Assembly (NCBI GenBank): GCA_965203605.1
Contig: OZ241902.1
Span: 5,022,001 to 5,086,000 of the forward strand
From: JAPOUP01 sp965203605
GTDB lineage: Bacteria; Pseudomonadota; Alphaproteobacteria; Rhodobacterales; Rhodobacteraceae
Reading direction: 5' to 3'
Length of the DNA stretch: 64,000 nt
Under the pieces are notes generated by a model. That model did not search any database. It had not been told where the DNA came from and was given only the letters and a program-made list of their open reading frames with translations. Within the stretch, counting starts at the first letter, position 1; every line of letters starts with the position of its first letter. The translations under genes were made by a program, and so were the position numbers. Shown in pieces: positions 26,588-36,769 of this stretch.

Positions 26588-28204
26588 TCATAGCGCGGCA
26601 GCTACCAATCTCCGTGTGTAGTCGGTCTTCGGATTCTCCAGAACCTCTGCTGTGGGTCCAGCCTCGATCACGTTGCCCCGCTCCATGACGATAACGTTGT
26701 GGCAAAGCGCGCGAACAACCTTCAGGTCGTGGCTGATGAACAGATAGGACAGGTCGTGCTTTCGCCGCAGGTCCCGCAGCAGATCAATGATCTGCGCCTG
26801 AATCGAGAGGTCCAATGCGCTTGTAGGCTCGTCAAGCAGGATGAATTTCGGGCGCAGGACCATCGCCCTTGCGATGGCGATTCGCTGGCGTTGCCCACCG
26901 GAAAACTCATGCGGGAAACGGTCCATGACACTCGGACTCATCTGAACTTCGGTCAGCGCGTCGGCGATCAGCTTCTCGCGTTCGGCGGCGCTCCGGCCGA
27001 TCCTGTTAACGACAAGGCCCTCGCCTATGATCTGGCGAACGATCATACGGGGATTCAATGACGAAAACGGATCCTGGAACACCACCTGGATTTCGGTCCG
27101 CAGCGGCCGCATACCCGCCCGCGACAGATGGTCGATCCGGGCCCCGTCAAAGCGGATTTCTCCGGCGGTCGCGGCCTGGAGCCTGATCAACGACATACCG
27201 AGCGTCGACTTGCCTGAACCACTCTCACCGACAATTCCCAACGTCTCGCCAGCGCGGATTGCCAGTGACACATCGTTGACCGCAACCAGCTCCAGAACCC
27301 GCCGGCTCCAGATCGACCCGTGACGGATCCTGAACACGTTCCGCATGCCATGGCCTTCGATGACCTTTGCCGCCACCTCCGGCAACGGGTCGGGAAGACC
27401 CGAGGGTTCCGACTCGATGAGGTGACGGGTGTAGGGATGCTGCGGATTGCTGAACAGCTCCTCGGTCGTTGCTCGCTCAACGATTTCGCCGTAGCGCATA
27501 ACGCAGACATGGTCCGAGGTCCGACGGACGACACCCAGATCGTGAGTGATCAGGATGATCGCCATGCCATGCCTTTCCTGCAGGCGTTTCAGGAGTGCCA
27601 GTATCTCTGCCTGGACAGTCACGTCGAGCGCAGTTGTCGGTTCGTCGGCGATCAGCAGATCAGGCTCGTTGGCCAATGCCATTGCAATCATCACACGTTG
27701 TCTCTGGCCACCGGAAAGTTGATGGGGATATTGCGCGAACCTTGCCTCAGGATCCGGGATCTGCACCTCCTTGAACAGTTTGATGACTTCGGCGCGAGCT
27801 TCGGACTTGCTGGCCTCCCTATGGTTCAGGACGATCTCGGCCACCTGGTCACCGACGCGATAGATCGGATTCAAGCTGGTCATCGGCTCCTGAAAGATCA
27901 TTGTGATCCTGTCACCACGAATTTCCTGCATCCGGCCTTCGGGAAGGGACATCAATTCCTCTCCCTTGAACCGAACCGACGTCCCGGCACCGACCGACCC
28001 GTTTTCGGCCAGCATGCGCATGACAGCGCGGGCGGTCATCGACTTTCCGGATCCGCTCTCGCCCACGAGCGCGAGGGTCTCACCCTTGTCGACCATGAAA
28101 GAAACACCCTTGACGGCGTTTACCGTCCCGCCAACGGTGCGGAAATCGACCCGCACATCCCTTACGTCCAGAAGCGGAAGCGTGTGGTTGCCGCCGTCAG
28201 ACAT
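26588..28204 (-). CDS. ABC importer ATP-binding protein, fused DppD-DppF type
   Basis: This 538-residue protein carries two nucleotide-binding domains. The first has LVGESGSGKSMTARAVMRML, LSGGQRQRVMIAMALA and LLIADEPTTALDVTVQ. The second has IVGESGSGKSTLGMSLIRL, FSGGQRQRIAIARAM and FILLDEPTSALDLSIQ. An oligopeptide-transporter C-terminal tail follows each. It powers the two permeases encoded just upstream. ATG 28204 overlaps the permease stop by 8 bases; the upstream in-frame ATG at 28249 would extend into the permease gene. Confidence 0.93.
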   Translation of the reverse strand: MSDGGNHTLPLLDVRDVRVDFRTVGGTVNAVKGVSFMVDKGETLALVGESGSGKSMTARAVMRMLAENGSVGAGTSVRFKGEELMSLPEGRMQEIRGDRITMIFQEPMTSLNPIYRVGDQVAEIVLNHREASKSEARAEVIKLFKEVQIPDPEARFAQYPHQLSGGQRQRVMIAMALANEPDLLIADEPTTALDVTVQAEILALLKRLQERHGMAIILITHDLGVVRRTSDHVCVMRYGEIVERATTEELFSNPQHPYTRHLIESEPSGLPDPLPEVAAKVIEGHGMRNVFRIRHGSIWSRRVLELVAVNDVSLAIRAGETLGIVGESGSGKSTLGMSLIRLQAATAGEIRFDGARIDHLSRAGMRPLRTEIQVVFQDPFSSLNPRMIVRQIIGEGLVVNRIGRSAAEREKLIADALTEVQMSPSVMDRFPHEFSGGQRQRIAIARAMVLRPKFILLDEPTSALDLSIQAQIIDLLRDLRRKHDLSYLFISHDLKVVRALCHNVIVMERGNVIEAGPTAEVLENPKTDYTRRLVAAAL

Positions 28205-29324
28205 TGGAATAGGGATCCATGGCGTCGCGAAGGCCATCACCAAACGCATTGAACGCCAGAACTGAAACGATGATCATTCCAACCGGAGCCATCATCCACG
28301 GAGCGGACGAAAACGACTGAAAGTCGAGAATCTGGTTGAGCATGGACCCCCAGCTGATCATGGGCTGCTGGACTCCGACCCCGAGGAAGGAGAGGAAACT
28401 CTCAAGCAGTATGATCTCGGGCAGCGCATATGTTGCCCAAACGATGATGTGGCTCGATACGTTGGGCAGCAGGTGACGGAACAGGATGCGCCCCGGTCCC
28501 GCTCCCACCGCCTCCGCCGCCCGCACGTAGTCCAGGCCGCGCATGGCAATTGTCTTGCCTCGCAGTTCCCGGCTTACATCGGCCCATCTGAGTAGGACGA
28601 GGATTGCCGCGAACATCAGGAAAATGACCGTCGGATCAGCACGGCGGGGCAGGAGTGCCACAAGTGCGAGATACAGCGGAAGATCCGGAAAGGCCTTGAC
28701 GAACTCCACCACGCGTTGCGTGACCAGATCATAGAGCCCGCCGAAATAGCCAGAGCTCACCCCGACAATTGTTCCGATCAGCCCTGCGGCAAGCATCACG
28801 GCAAACCCCATCAACAGCGTGATCCGCGTGCCGTGAATCATACGGGAAAACACATCGCGGCCGAGGTTATCGGTGCCGAGCAGATGGACCGGCGTACCAT
28901 CCGCGGACCCGAACAGATGCGCAGTTAGAGGTACGCCGAGAAACCTCCATTCCGCCCCCTGAACGAACCAACGAAGGTCAACCCGCTGCCCAGGATCGGA
29001 CACGAAGGTGATCTCGAAGGTATTGGGATCCATCTCCTCGACTACGCCCAAGACATGGGGCGTCGTAAGCCGACCATCCGAATCCAGGATTCTCACCATT
29101 TGTGGGGGCGAGTAGAGCGCGGCGCTGTTTGTCGCCGTAGGCGGGTATGGAGCAAGAAAGTCCGCGAATATCGCGGTCAGAATGATCAGGGAACAGAGGA
29201 CCAGTCCCGACATCCCGTAGAGATTGCGACGGAACCGCTTGCGAACCAGCTGTCCGTAGGACAGCGAATGGGCCGACCTTGCTTCGGCCGGACCCGCAGT
29301 GGTGGCACCACGGTCCGCCATCAA
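28197..29324 (-). CDS. ABC importer permease, DppC type
   Basis: This 375-residue inner-membrane permease has an N-terminal hydrophobic segment, a long extra periplasmic stretch (about residues 70-150), and a core of five segments. The core contains the EAA-like loop RAAEAVGAGPGRILFRHLLPN. The long insertion is usual for permeases of the Agp/MoeP-like oligosaccharide branch rather than dipeptide importers. It overlaps the upstream permease gene by 4 bases. Confidence 0.9.
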   Translation of the reverse strand: MMADRGATTAGPAEARSAHSLSYGQLVRKRFRRNLYGMSGLVLCSLIILTAIFADFLAPYPPTATNSAALYSPPQMVRILDSDGRLTTPHVLGVVEEMDPNTFEITFVSDPGQRVDLRWFVQGAEWRFLGVPLTAHLFGSADGTPVHLLGTDNLGRDVFSRMIHGTRITLLMGFAVMLAAGLIGTIVGVSSGYFGGLYDLVTQRVVEFVKAFPDLPLYLALVALLPRRADPTVIFLMFAAILVLLRWADVSRELRGKTIAMRGLDYVRAAEAVGAGPGRILFRHLLPNVSSHIIVWATYALPEIILLESFLSFLGVGVQQPMISWGSMLNQILDFQSFSSAPWMMAPVGMIIVSVLAFNAFGDGLRDAMDPYSNV

Positions 29325-30346
29325 CTCCTGCTTTCCATGGTCGCTTCCCGCACACGCGGGTCGAGCAGCGCCAGCAGGAAATCGGCAACCAGGTTTCCTA
29401 TCACGATGGCGACCGCAACGACCAGGAAGATCGCCGAGACCACATACATATCCCGCGTCCCGACCGAGCTGAGGATCAAGGGACCGATGGTGGGTAGACC
29501 CAATACGATTGCGACTTCGATTTCGCCCTTGATCATGTAGTCAAAGCGCGTGCCGAGGTTCATGACAACAGGGTGTAGCGCGTTCGGCACGGCATGTCGC
29601 CAAAGAACCCTGTTCCGGGACAGTCCCTTGGCACGGGCCGTCTCGATGTACTGCATGTTCACCACGTCCAGCAGATTTCCGCGCATCATCCGAAGCGTAT
29701 ACGCCTGCCCGGCCCAAACGGAGATCAGGATCACCGGCCAGACATGCAGCAACCAGTCCCAGGCTTTGGCGAGGCTGAAATGGTCCTGGAGAATGAATTC
29801 GGGTGAATGGAAGGAACCGATATACGGCGAATGATACACGAATGCGAGAAAATACAGAATCACCAGTGCAACAATGAACTTGGGAACCACAATACCGGTG
29901 AAGGCGAACAGTGTAGCCAGTGTGTCGCCGAATCGGTATTGGTTCTTCGCGGCATAGATTCCGAGCAGCACGCCGATCAACTGGCCAAAGACGATAGCCA
30001 CCAGCGCCAGGACGAGTGTACGCCAGAAGCGCAGTCCAATCACTTCCGCCACCGGACGGGCCTGGATGAAGCTGTGTCCGAAGTCCGCCGAAAGCACGAT
30101 ACCCTTCATCCATATCCAGTACTGAACGTAGAATGGCTGGTCCAGACCAAGCCGTTCGCGCAGCGCAGCCGCCTGCACCTCAAGTTCGGTACGCGACTGG
30201 CCGGTCTGGGCCATCGCCTGATGCATCCATGTGTCCACATAATCGCCGGGTACGGCGAGAATGAGACCGAACGATACCATGCTAATGCCAATCAGGAGCG
30301 GAATCATGGCAGCCAGGCGCTGCACCATGAAGACCATCACCCCCAT
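29321..30346 (-). CDS. ABC importer permease, DppB type
   Basis: This 341-residue permease begins with a membrane segment (MIPLLIGISMVSFGLILAV). The coupling loop YIETARAKGLSRNRVLWRHA is followed by VAIVLGLPTIGPLILSSVGT, characteristic of DppB/OppB proteins. It pairs with the next permease to form the channel. It follows the binding-protein gene after 101 bases. Confidence 0.92.
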   Translation of the reverse strand: MGVMVFMVQRLAAMIPLLIGISMVSFGLILAVPGDYVDTWMHQAMAQTGQSRTELEVQAAALRERLGLDQPFYVQYWIWMKGIVLSADFGHSFIQARPVAEVIGLRFWRTLVLALVAIVFGQLIGVLLGIYAAKNQYRFGDTLATLFAFTGIVVPKFIVALVILYFLAFVYHSPYIGSFHSPEFILQDHFSLAKAWDWLLHVWPVILISVWAGQAYTLRMMRGNLLDVVNMQYIETARAKGLSRNRVLWRHAVPNALHPVVMNLGTRFDYMIKGEIEVAIVLGLPTIGPLILSSVGTRDMYVVSAIFLVVAVAIVIGNLVADFLLALLDPRVREATMESRS

Positions 30347-30447
30347 TCGGTCCGACTCCCCTTATTGATCCCGTCCGCCTCCAGACCAGGCAGTCGGGTC
30401 CGGACCGGCCCGAGCGCTGGCAACGGGCCGGACCGGATTGTGTTGGC

Positions 30448-32472
30448 TCAGTACTGAGGGATCGTATCCGGCAGCAGTTCGTCGATCTGATCGTCGGCAG
30501 AGGCCCAGAGCCGTTCGCGCACCACGCCGTCTTCAGCCCATTCAAACATGAAGACCGGTGTTCCTGGATGCGCGTTCCTGATCCGTTTGTTGATCAGAAG
30601 CGCCGCCGGTGCCTGGGTCAGGCCAACTGTATAGACGTTTTCGGTCCAGTTCCTCTGGATGACACGGGCAGCTTCCGCAGCCTCGGTGGAATCCCAGGTC
30701 TGCTGGATCGTATTGACGGCATCGACCATTTCCCGTTCCCAGTCGAACAGGTTCCGGTTGCCGTCGTCATCCGTCTGGTGCCAATCGGGGCAGTTGCCGG
30801 AAATCGGCACATAGTCACAGGTCTGACGTGTCGGAACCAGCCAATGGTGCCGACGTTCGATCATGTTCCAGTTGCCGCTGTCAGCGACCGGTTCCAGCTC
30901 GTCGACGGCGCGTGGAAGGATTCTGATGCCAACTTCCGCCAACTGCGATACGACCGCATCGACCTGCTTCTTGTCTGTAGGTTCACCGGTATCGTATGCA
31001 AGATCGATCTCCATGTCGGCGCCAGTTCCGGGAAGGTTGCGCACGCCGTTACCGTCGGTGTCCGCCAGGCCGAGCGCATCGAGCATGTCGTTCGCCTTGC
31101 CCTGATCGAAGCCGTAGAAGACTGTTGAGTCGTAGTCATAATACGGGCTGCCGACAGAGAATCCACCGGGATAGGGATAGGAGAACGGCCCACGGGCGAT
31201 CGATTGGCCAATGGCTTCCCGGTCGAGCGCATGGCTCACGGCAATGCGGAAGTCCCCGTTGCGGAAGAAGCTCCGCAATTCGGCGTCAATGTCGTCTTCC
31301 ACTCCCTTGGTCTCGGAGAGATTGAACTCAAGTTCCCAGGAAAGAACCCTCGGACCGAACTGGGCCTTGGTCGGGCTGTCCTCCGCCTGGGACTGTTTGA
31401 GGGCTTCGACGTAGTTGCCCGGGTTCTCCATGTTCGAGAAGTCGCCGGTTCCAGCAACCGCCTGGGTTGTCCGATCGGACCAGGTCGTGAGCTTGAAATG
31501 CATTTCGTTCATGTAGGGCAGCTGGTTACCTGCCTCATCCACCTTCCAGTAGTATGGATTGCGGCGCATGACCACGATTTCGTCCGGTCGATGCTCGACC
31601 GGTACCCATGGACCCAACACCACGGCTGGTGTCATGTCAGACGGCAACGCGTTGCGGTAGCTGTCGTACGTCGCGTCGGAACTGTATTTCGGGTGGTGGT
31701 CCTTCAACACATGGCTCGGCCCCGGACAGCCTTGGATGTATGCCAGCGACTGCAGGCGCGATGGACCCTGAGGGACCGTGAAGATGAACCGCACCGTATG
31801 GTCGTCGACCACTTCCATTGTCGTGCCGTCGCCCATGCCCTGAGGCGCCATCCACGCAGTGACGTTGTCATCGAGGACATTGTCTTCCCACCAGAACCGC
31901 ACATCCTCTGAATCGAACGGATCGCCGTCCGACCATTTGGCGTCAATAAGATGAAGTGTCAGTTCGGTCCTGTCGTCGTTCCATTTCCAGGATTTGGCAA
32001 GATTCGGAAGCGGACCGGACTGGTCCTCGGCCTTGACCTGCCATAATGGACCGACGCGCACCAGACATTCCTGCATGGCCATGTTGATGCCGCCCCATCC
32101 CTGGTGCTGTCCGGCCATCCAGTTCCAGCCTTCCGGCCGCCCGCCGATCACATGGCGAAACACGCCACCGTATTCGCCGATTCCATCAGACATCGCGCCA
32201 GCAAGATGCACCAGAGGTTCACTTGGAAGGCGGTCGTCCACTGCCGGCAACTCCCCAGCCTCCACCAGTTCGGACAGGAACGGAGCCTCGCTGTAGCTCT
32301 CAAGCGCCCGGTAGGTCCATAGTTCGTCACGTCCAAGAAGTTCGTAGCTCAGGCTCGACATGCTTTGTTCCGGAGGCATGCTCTCCTGGGCCAAAGCTGC
32401 GCCCGCGCAGAAACCTGCGAAGCTCACCCCCGACATCAGGGCAAACCGCGTGCTCTTTTTCAGTCTGTTCAT
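30448..32472 (-). CDS. ABC importer substrate-binding protein, family 5, long form
   Basis: This 674-residue periplasmic protein has a signal peptide ending near residue 28 (GAALAQE). The family 5 binding fold includes LAKSWKWNDDRTELTLHLIDAKWSDG, written across about residues 155-180, and RIAVSHALDREAIG. It is longer than typical peptide-binding proteins. The same length is seen in oligosaccharide-binding relatives such as AgpA. Together with GH4 and the AraC gene it suggests uptake of an alpha-galactoside or similar sugar; the ligand itself is inference. Confidence 0.88.
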   Translation of the reverse strand: MNRLKKSTRFALMSGVSFAGFCAGAALAQESMPPEQSMSSLSYELLGRDELWTYRALESYSEAPFLSELVEAGELPAVDDRLPSEPLVHLAGAMSDGIGEYGGVFRHVIGGRPEGWNWMAGQHQGWGGINMAMQECLVRVGPLWQVKAEDQSGPLPNLAKSWKWNDDRTELTLHLIDAKWSDGDPFDSEDVRFWWEDNVLDDNVTAWMAPQGMGDGTTMEVVDDHTVRFIFTVPQGPSRLQSLAYIQGCPGPSHVLKDHHPKYSSDATYDSYRNALPSDMTPAVVLGPWVPVEHRPDEIVVMRRNPYYWKVDEAGNQLPYMNEMHFKLTTWSDRTTQAVAGTGDFSNMENPGNYVEALKQSQAEDSPTKAQFGPRVLSWELEFNLSETKGVEDDIDAELRSFFRNGDFRIAVSHALDREAIGQSIARGPFSYPYPGGFSVGSPYYDYDSTVFYGFDQGKANDMLDALGLADTDGNGVRNLPGTGADMEIDLAYDTGEPTDKKQVDAVVSQLAEVGIRILPRAVDELEPVADSGNWNMIERRHHWLVPTRQTCDYVPISGNCPDWHQTDDDGNRNLFDWEREMVDAVNTIQQTWDSTEAAEAARVIQRNWTENVYTVGLTQAPAALLINKRIRNAHPGTPVFMFEWAEDGVVRERLWASADDQIDELLPDTIPQY

Positions 32473-32552
32473 TGAGTTCCTCCCTAACCGCAGTTTTCGA
32501 TGTCACCGATACTGCCGTTGTATTGCAACGACATTCTTCCGGTTTTTCCTCA

Positions 32553-32966
32553 TTATTCTCCGATATCCTCTGATTCTTTGCCTTGGACGAGCGTCTGGAT
32601 GGCGCTGTGCGGTATCCGCCGGGCCTGAACCACGGTTTCGCGGCGCAGGTACGCGTTACAGAGTCGGTGGATTCCATCGAGAATCATCAATCGGCTGCGG
32701 TTCGGAATCACCTCGAGCGGAAAGGACAGGTCCGCACGCTCAATTCTTGCGTATTCGGCGGCGTGGGTGTCCGGGTGACAGATCACCTGTCGTGGCGTAA
32801 CGCGGTATTCGCGGCCAGTGGTGTCTGGCCAAACCGGAACATCAAGGTGCCAATCCAGCACGTTGATCGGAATCTCCTCGACCGGAAGATCCAAGGCCCA
32901 GAGCGAAGGAACGTCCCAGTCAATCGAATACCAGTATCTCTCGATCAGTTGCGGCAACTTTCGCAT
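32553..32966 (-). CDS. Small ParB/sulfiredoxin-like fold protein at the head of the transporter operon
   Basis: This 137-residue protein has EEIPINVLDWHLDVPVW early and RLMILDGIHRLCNAYLRR late. The DGIHR motif recalls the ParB/sulfiredoxin DGxHR core, a site that binds nucleotide or cuts DNA in better-known relatives. No DNA-binding domain is attached. It lies 80 bases before the binding-protein gene on the same strand. Function is not known; a free ParB-like domain in a sugar-uptake operon is unusual. Confidence 0.7.
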   Translation of the reverse strand: MRKLPQLIERYWYSIDWDVPSLWALDLPVEEIPINVLDWHLDVPVWPDTTGREYRVTPRQVICHPDTHAAEYARIERADLSFPLEVIPNRSRLMILDGIHRLCNAYLRRETVVQARRIPHSAIQTLVQGKESEDIGE

Positions 32967-33221
32967 GGAATGTCAGATACTGGACCTGTGGTTGGTCCTG
33001 CAACACATCGATTTCCCATCCGTTGCCTCGGAGGCCACAAGTCCAGCCGATCTGTAGCCGATGGTTCCTGAAGCTGCACGGGGAGGACCCAAGCCAAACC
33101 GGACGCATCAATCGTGTGCGCATTACGCGCCTGAACGGCAGTCCGGCGGCCTGGGCCATGCCGCCCTTATGGTCGGCTCGCACGCGCATCAAAAACTCCC
33201 CCGCGTTGTGCTTTGGTCTGG

Positions 33222-34892
33222 GGGTGTAGCCCAATCTGTTGACATCAAGCTGCGGCGGCCTGATTCGCCCGCCATCCGGGCAGGTCGGCCAGCCTGCGGT
33301 TCATGACGCAGCCTTTCAGCGCCAGCATGGCGTTGGCGCCCCTCTCCGACCAGCGGGTGCCCGAGCGCTTCAGGCGGAGCCCGAACTGCCTGCAGCCGGC
33401 CTCCACGACGCCGCTCCCGACCTGGATGCCCCGGTCGCGGTACCTGTCGTACCGCATCCTTCCGGGGTTGTTCCGGAAGTGGCGGCAGCACGTCTCCACG
33501 TCCCCGGTCCGTCCGCTCAGGGGCTCCAGCTCCCGGACCACTCTCCCCGCCCGGCCCGCCCCGGTGTCCGCCCTGACCTCCGCGAACCGCCGGTCCCGCT
33601 CCGGCCCCTCCGGGTGGATCGCCTTCACGGCATCGGAGGCGTACCCAGGCGCGTGCCACATATCGGGCACGAAGGTGACATTCCCGCCCCCGAACAGCCC
33701 GTCGCAGGTGCCGGGTGTCCATTCGGCCCCGTCGGGGATGACGCCCGGCTCCCCGGCCCCGTGGAGGCCGCGGCGCCGGGCCTCCCGGGCGGGGCGGGCG
33801 GCGAACGCGGAGGGCTCCCGGCCTCCGGACGGCGCCGCCGCGCTGTCGATGAGGGCGCTGAACGACCCGCTGCCCCTGTCCCTGCTGGCAGCGCCGGTCT
33901 CCCGGTCACGCCCCTCGGCGGTGTACACGACGGCCAGCCTCCCCGCGGGTCCCCGCGCGCCCGTCCCCGCGCTTTCCGGCGACGCCCTCCACCTCCTCCG
34001 CGCGCATCGGGATCCCGGTCCCGTCGACCGAAAGACATCCACGTGATTCCAGTGGCCTGCCATCAACCACCTCCTCCCGGCCGGACTCCATGGCCTCCGC
34101 GCCGGGATCCATGGCCCGGCGCTGCAGCGGGCCCGACGGGGCCTTCACCCCGGCGAGGTCCGCGATGTGGCCGCCCGCCGCCGCGAAGCCCATCAGCGGC
34201 GCCGTCCGGGCCAGGACGTTCGCCATCCCCGGCGTGATGGCCCTTCCCTCCAGGCCCAGCGCCCGGTCCAGCGGCAGGCGCCCCCTGCCGCAGGACGGGC
34301 AGCGGAAACACCTCCGCTCCACCCTCACCCGGCCCAGCCGGGTCAGGAACGACCTTGCCTTCCTTCCCTGGCACCGGTGCATCGGCCTGCCGCACCTGCG
34401 GCATTCCGGCCCCGGCAGCGTCGCGTCCAGCCGTCCGGACAGCAGCCCCGTCGCCGCCGCGCCGCCGACGGGGGAGGCGTCACGGAGCTCCCGCCCGCCG
34501 GCGGCGGGGCCGGGGGCGCCCGACGCGAGGTCCGCCGCCAGCTTCGCAGGCCGCGACCCGGGCTCCGCCGAAACGGCGGAGGGCAGCGCATCGGCCGGTC
34601 CGCCGTCCCCGGCGACGTCGCGGCTGCGCACCCCGCCGCCCCCGGCCCGGTACCGGGTGTGGCCGCCCTCGTACGCGCGCACCACCGCCGCGCCCTCCTC
34701 TCCCGGACCCCCGGATACGCCACCGCGTCCGGATGCCGGTGCACCGTTCCTTCCCTGTCCCGTCCCATGGCCAGCACTCCCTGCCCTTTGCCTCCCGACG
34801 CACGCCGCTGGCCGGTTCGTCCGGCACATCCGACGCACGGTCTCCGGAAAGTACTGGAAAAAACGATGATGTCAACAAATTGGGCTACACCC
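33222..34892 (-). mobile_element. ISKra4-family insertion sequence (1671 bp)
   Basis: Inverted repeats of 26 bases with one mismatch bound the element at 33222-33247 and 34867-34892; each begins GGGTGTAGCCCAAT. A 9-base target duplication TTGGTCTGG is at 33213-33221 and 34893-34901. It is visibly richer in G+C than its neighbours. It sits between the transporter operon and the divergent GH4 gene, so it may have separated a shared promoter region. A shortened relative lies at 45496-46292. Confidence 0.92.
33245..34838 (-). pseudogene. ISKra4-family transposase in two frames
   Basis: The N-terminal part (from 34838) has a zinc-ribbon-like CRRCGRPMHRCQGRKARS, CFRCPSCGRGRLPLDRALG and SVDGTGIPMRAEEVEGVAG. 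The C-terminal part (to 33245) has RLAVVYTAEG, VPDMWHAPGYASDAVKAIHP and GSGVVEAGCRQFGLRLKRSG. The frame changes at a run of four C (plus strand 33941-33944): dropping one base joins GTR to GRLAVVYTA as in relatives. This may be a single-base insertion or a +1 programmed shift. All parts of the transposase are present, and the ends are intact. Confidence 0.83.
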
Positions 34893-35123
34893 TTGGTCTG
34901 GTTGTCGGACAATTCCCGGAGATATGCGGGCATGTTCGGACCGGCCCACCTGCGTATGTCGCCACCGATCAGCCCGCGTGTCTTCAGGAACAGGATTCAG
35001 GAACAATACCTAAGAAATCCGGTAGTCCGTCATAGCCTCGTGAATTAAGACCATCCAGACGCTGGCCGATAACCGGTCGCGGTGCGACCCCAACGGAAAG
35101 AAAGCGAAGTGGCTGCAGAAATG

Positions 35124-36473
35124 TCCTCCAATCCTAGAGTTGCTTTCATCGGAGCAGGATCCACAGTGTTCATGAAGAACATAGTTGGCGACCTGCTGCA
35201 GAGGGAAGCGTTGTCCAGTTCGCACGTGGCGCTGATGGATGTGGATCCAAAGCGGCTTGAAGAGTCCGGGACGGTCGCCCGGAAACTGATCTCGACGCTC
35301 GGCGTTTCCGCCATCGTCAGCACCCATTCGGATCAGCGGGAAGCGCTTGATGGTGCGGACTTCGTTGTCGTTGCATTCCAGATCGGCGGCTATCAGCCCT
35401 GCACCGTAACGGATTTCGAGATTCCAAGGAAATTCGGCCTGCGCCAGACGATCGCCGACACGTTGGGGGTTGGCGGCATCATGCGTGGCCTGCGCACGGT
35501 GCCCCACCTGTGGAGCATCTGTGAAGACATGCTTGCGGTCTGCCCGGACGCGATCCTGCTGCAATACGTAAATCCGATGGCAATCAACACCTGGGCGATT
35601 TCCGCGAGATTTCCTGCGATCCGGCAGGTTGGCCTATGCCATTCCGTACAGGGAACTGCTGAGGAACTGGCCCGCGACCTCGACATCCCGATCCAGCGAA
35701 TCCGATATTGGTGTGCAGGCATAAACCACATGGCCTTCTACCTCAGGTTCGAGGAGATCATGGAGGACGGCAGTCCACGGAATCTCTATCCGGCCCTCCT
35801 AAATGGCTATTTCGAAGGCCGGATTCCAAAACCGCCGACCTGGAATCCCCGCTGCCCCAACAAGGTGCGTTATGAAGTGATGAAGCACTTCGGGTACTTT
35901 GTAACGGAAAGTTCGGAACACTTCGCGGAATATGTCCCTTGGTTCATCAAGCGCGACAGACCGGACCTCATAGAGAACTTCGGAATACCGCTGGATGAGT
36001 ATCCAAGGCGCTGCGTCGAGCAAATTGAACGCTGGAGAGTCCAGGCAGAGGAATTCCGGTGTGCGGAAACGGTCGAGATCAAGGAAAGCCATGAATATGC
36101 TTCCGAAATCATGAATTCTGTCTGGACCGGTCTACCCTCGATGATCTACGGCAATGTCCCGAACGCTGGGTTGATCACGTCTCTTCCCGCGGACTGCGCC
36201 GTGGAGGTTCCATGTGTGGTGGATCGCAACGGCGTTCAACCGACCCATATCGGTACACTGCCACCACAGCTTTCCGGACTCATGCGCACCAACATCAATG
36301 TGCAGGAACTGACTGTTGCCGCGCTTATGTCCGAGAATCGTGAACACATCTATCACGCCGCAATGATGGACCCACACACGGCCGCCGAACTCGACCTCGG
36401 TCAGATCCGTAGTTTGGTCGACGACCTGATCCGGGTTCATGGTGACTGGCTTCCTGGTTGGGCAAGATGTTGA
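35124..36473 (+). CDS. Glycoside hydrolase family 4 protein (alpha-galactosidase/alpha-glucosidase type)
   Basis: GH4 enzymes cleave glycosides by an NAD- and metal-dependent redox mechanism. The 449-residue protein has the NAD site VAFIGAGSTVF at the N-terminus, then NPMAINTWA. GLCHSVQG holds the metal-binding Cys near residue 171, and GINHMAF holds the metal-binding His near residue 201. The start at MSSNPRV is chosen from the family N-terminus; an earlier in-frame start at 35082 exists. It diverges from the importer operon and is the likely intracellular hydrolase for the imported sugar. Confidence 0.9.
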   Translation, partial: SSNPRVAFIGAGSTVFMKNIVGDLLQREALSSSHVALMDVDPKRLEESGTVARKLISTLGVSAIVSTHSDQREALDGADFVVVAFQIGGYQPCTVTDFEIPRKFGLRQTIADTLGVGGIMRGLRTVPHLWSICEDMLAVCPDAILLQYVNPMAINTWAISARFPAIRQVGLCHSVQGTAEELARDLDIPIQRIRYWCAGINHMAFYLRFEEIMEDGSPRNLYPALLNGYFEGRIPKPPTWNPRCPNKVRYEVMKHFGYFVTESSEHFAEYVPWFIKRDRPDLIENFGIPLDEYPRRCVEQIERWRVQAEEFRCAETVEIKESHEYASEIMNSVWTGLPSMIYGNVPNAGLITSLPADCAVEVPCVVDRNGVQPTHIGTLPPQLSGLMRTNINVQELTVAALMSENREHIYHAAMMDPHTAAELDLGQIRSLVDDLIRVHGDWLPGWARC

Positions 36474-36769
36474 ACGAGTCTGCAGGTCGATGCCGCATAG
36501 GTTTGGATGGGACACTTTGGCGGCCGACCTCTATGGTTCGGCTGGCTGACGCCGAGGCGCGGGTTCTTCTTGGCGCGAAATCGCCTCGGCCGCAATTGAG
36601 TTGAGGCAACTGTGGACAGGTTGGTAACCTAAGGATCCCCTTGTGTAACGCGCTGCTGAAAGTCGCGCACCAGACGATGAACTTCGTTCGGCCAAAGGCG
36701 ATGGCGAATTCAGAACACTCAGGAGCGTCTTCGGTGTGCCTTTGACCAAGACGACACGGCTACGGGGAA

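Noticed and set aside
33239..34869. Several long open frames on the plus strand of the ISKra4 element
   Set aside because: They are antisense to the transposase and rich in Pro, Arg and Ala, as expected from very G+C-rich sequence.
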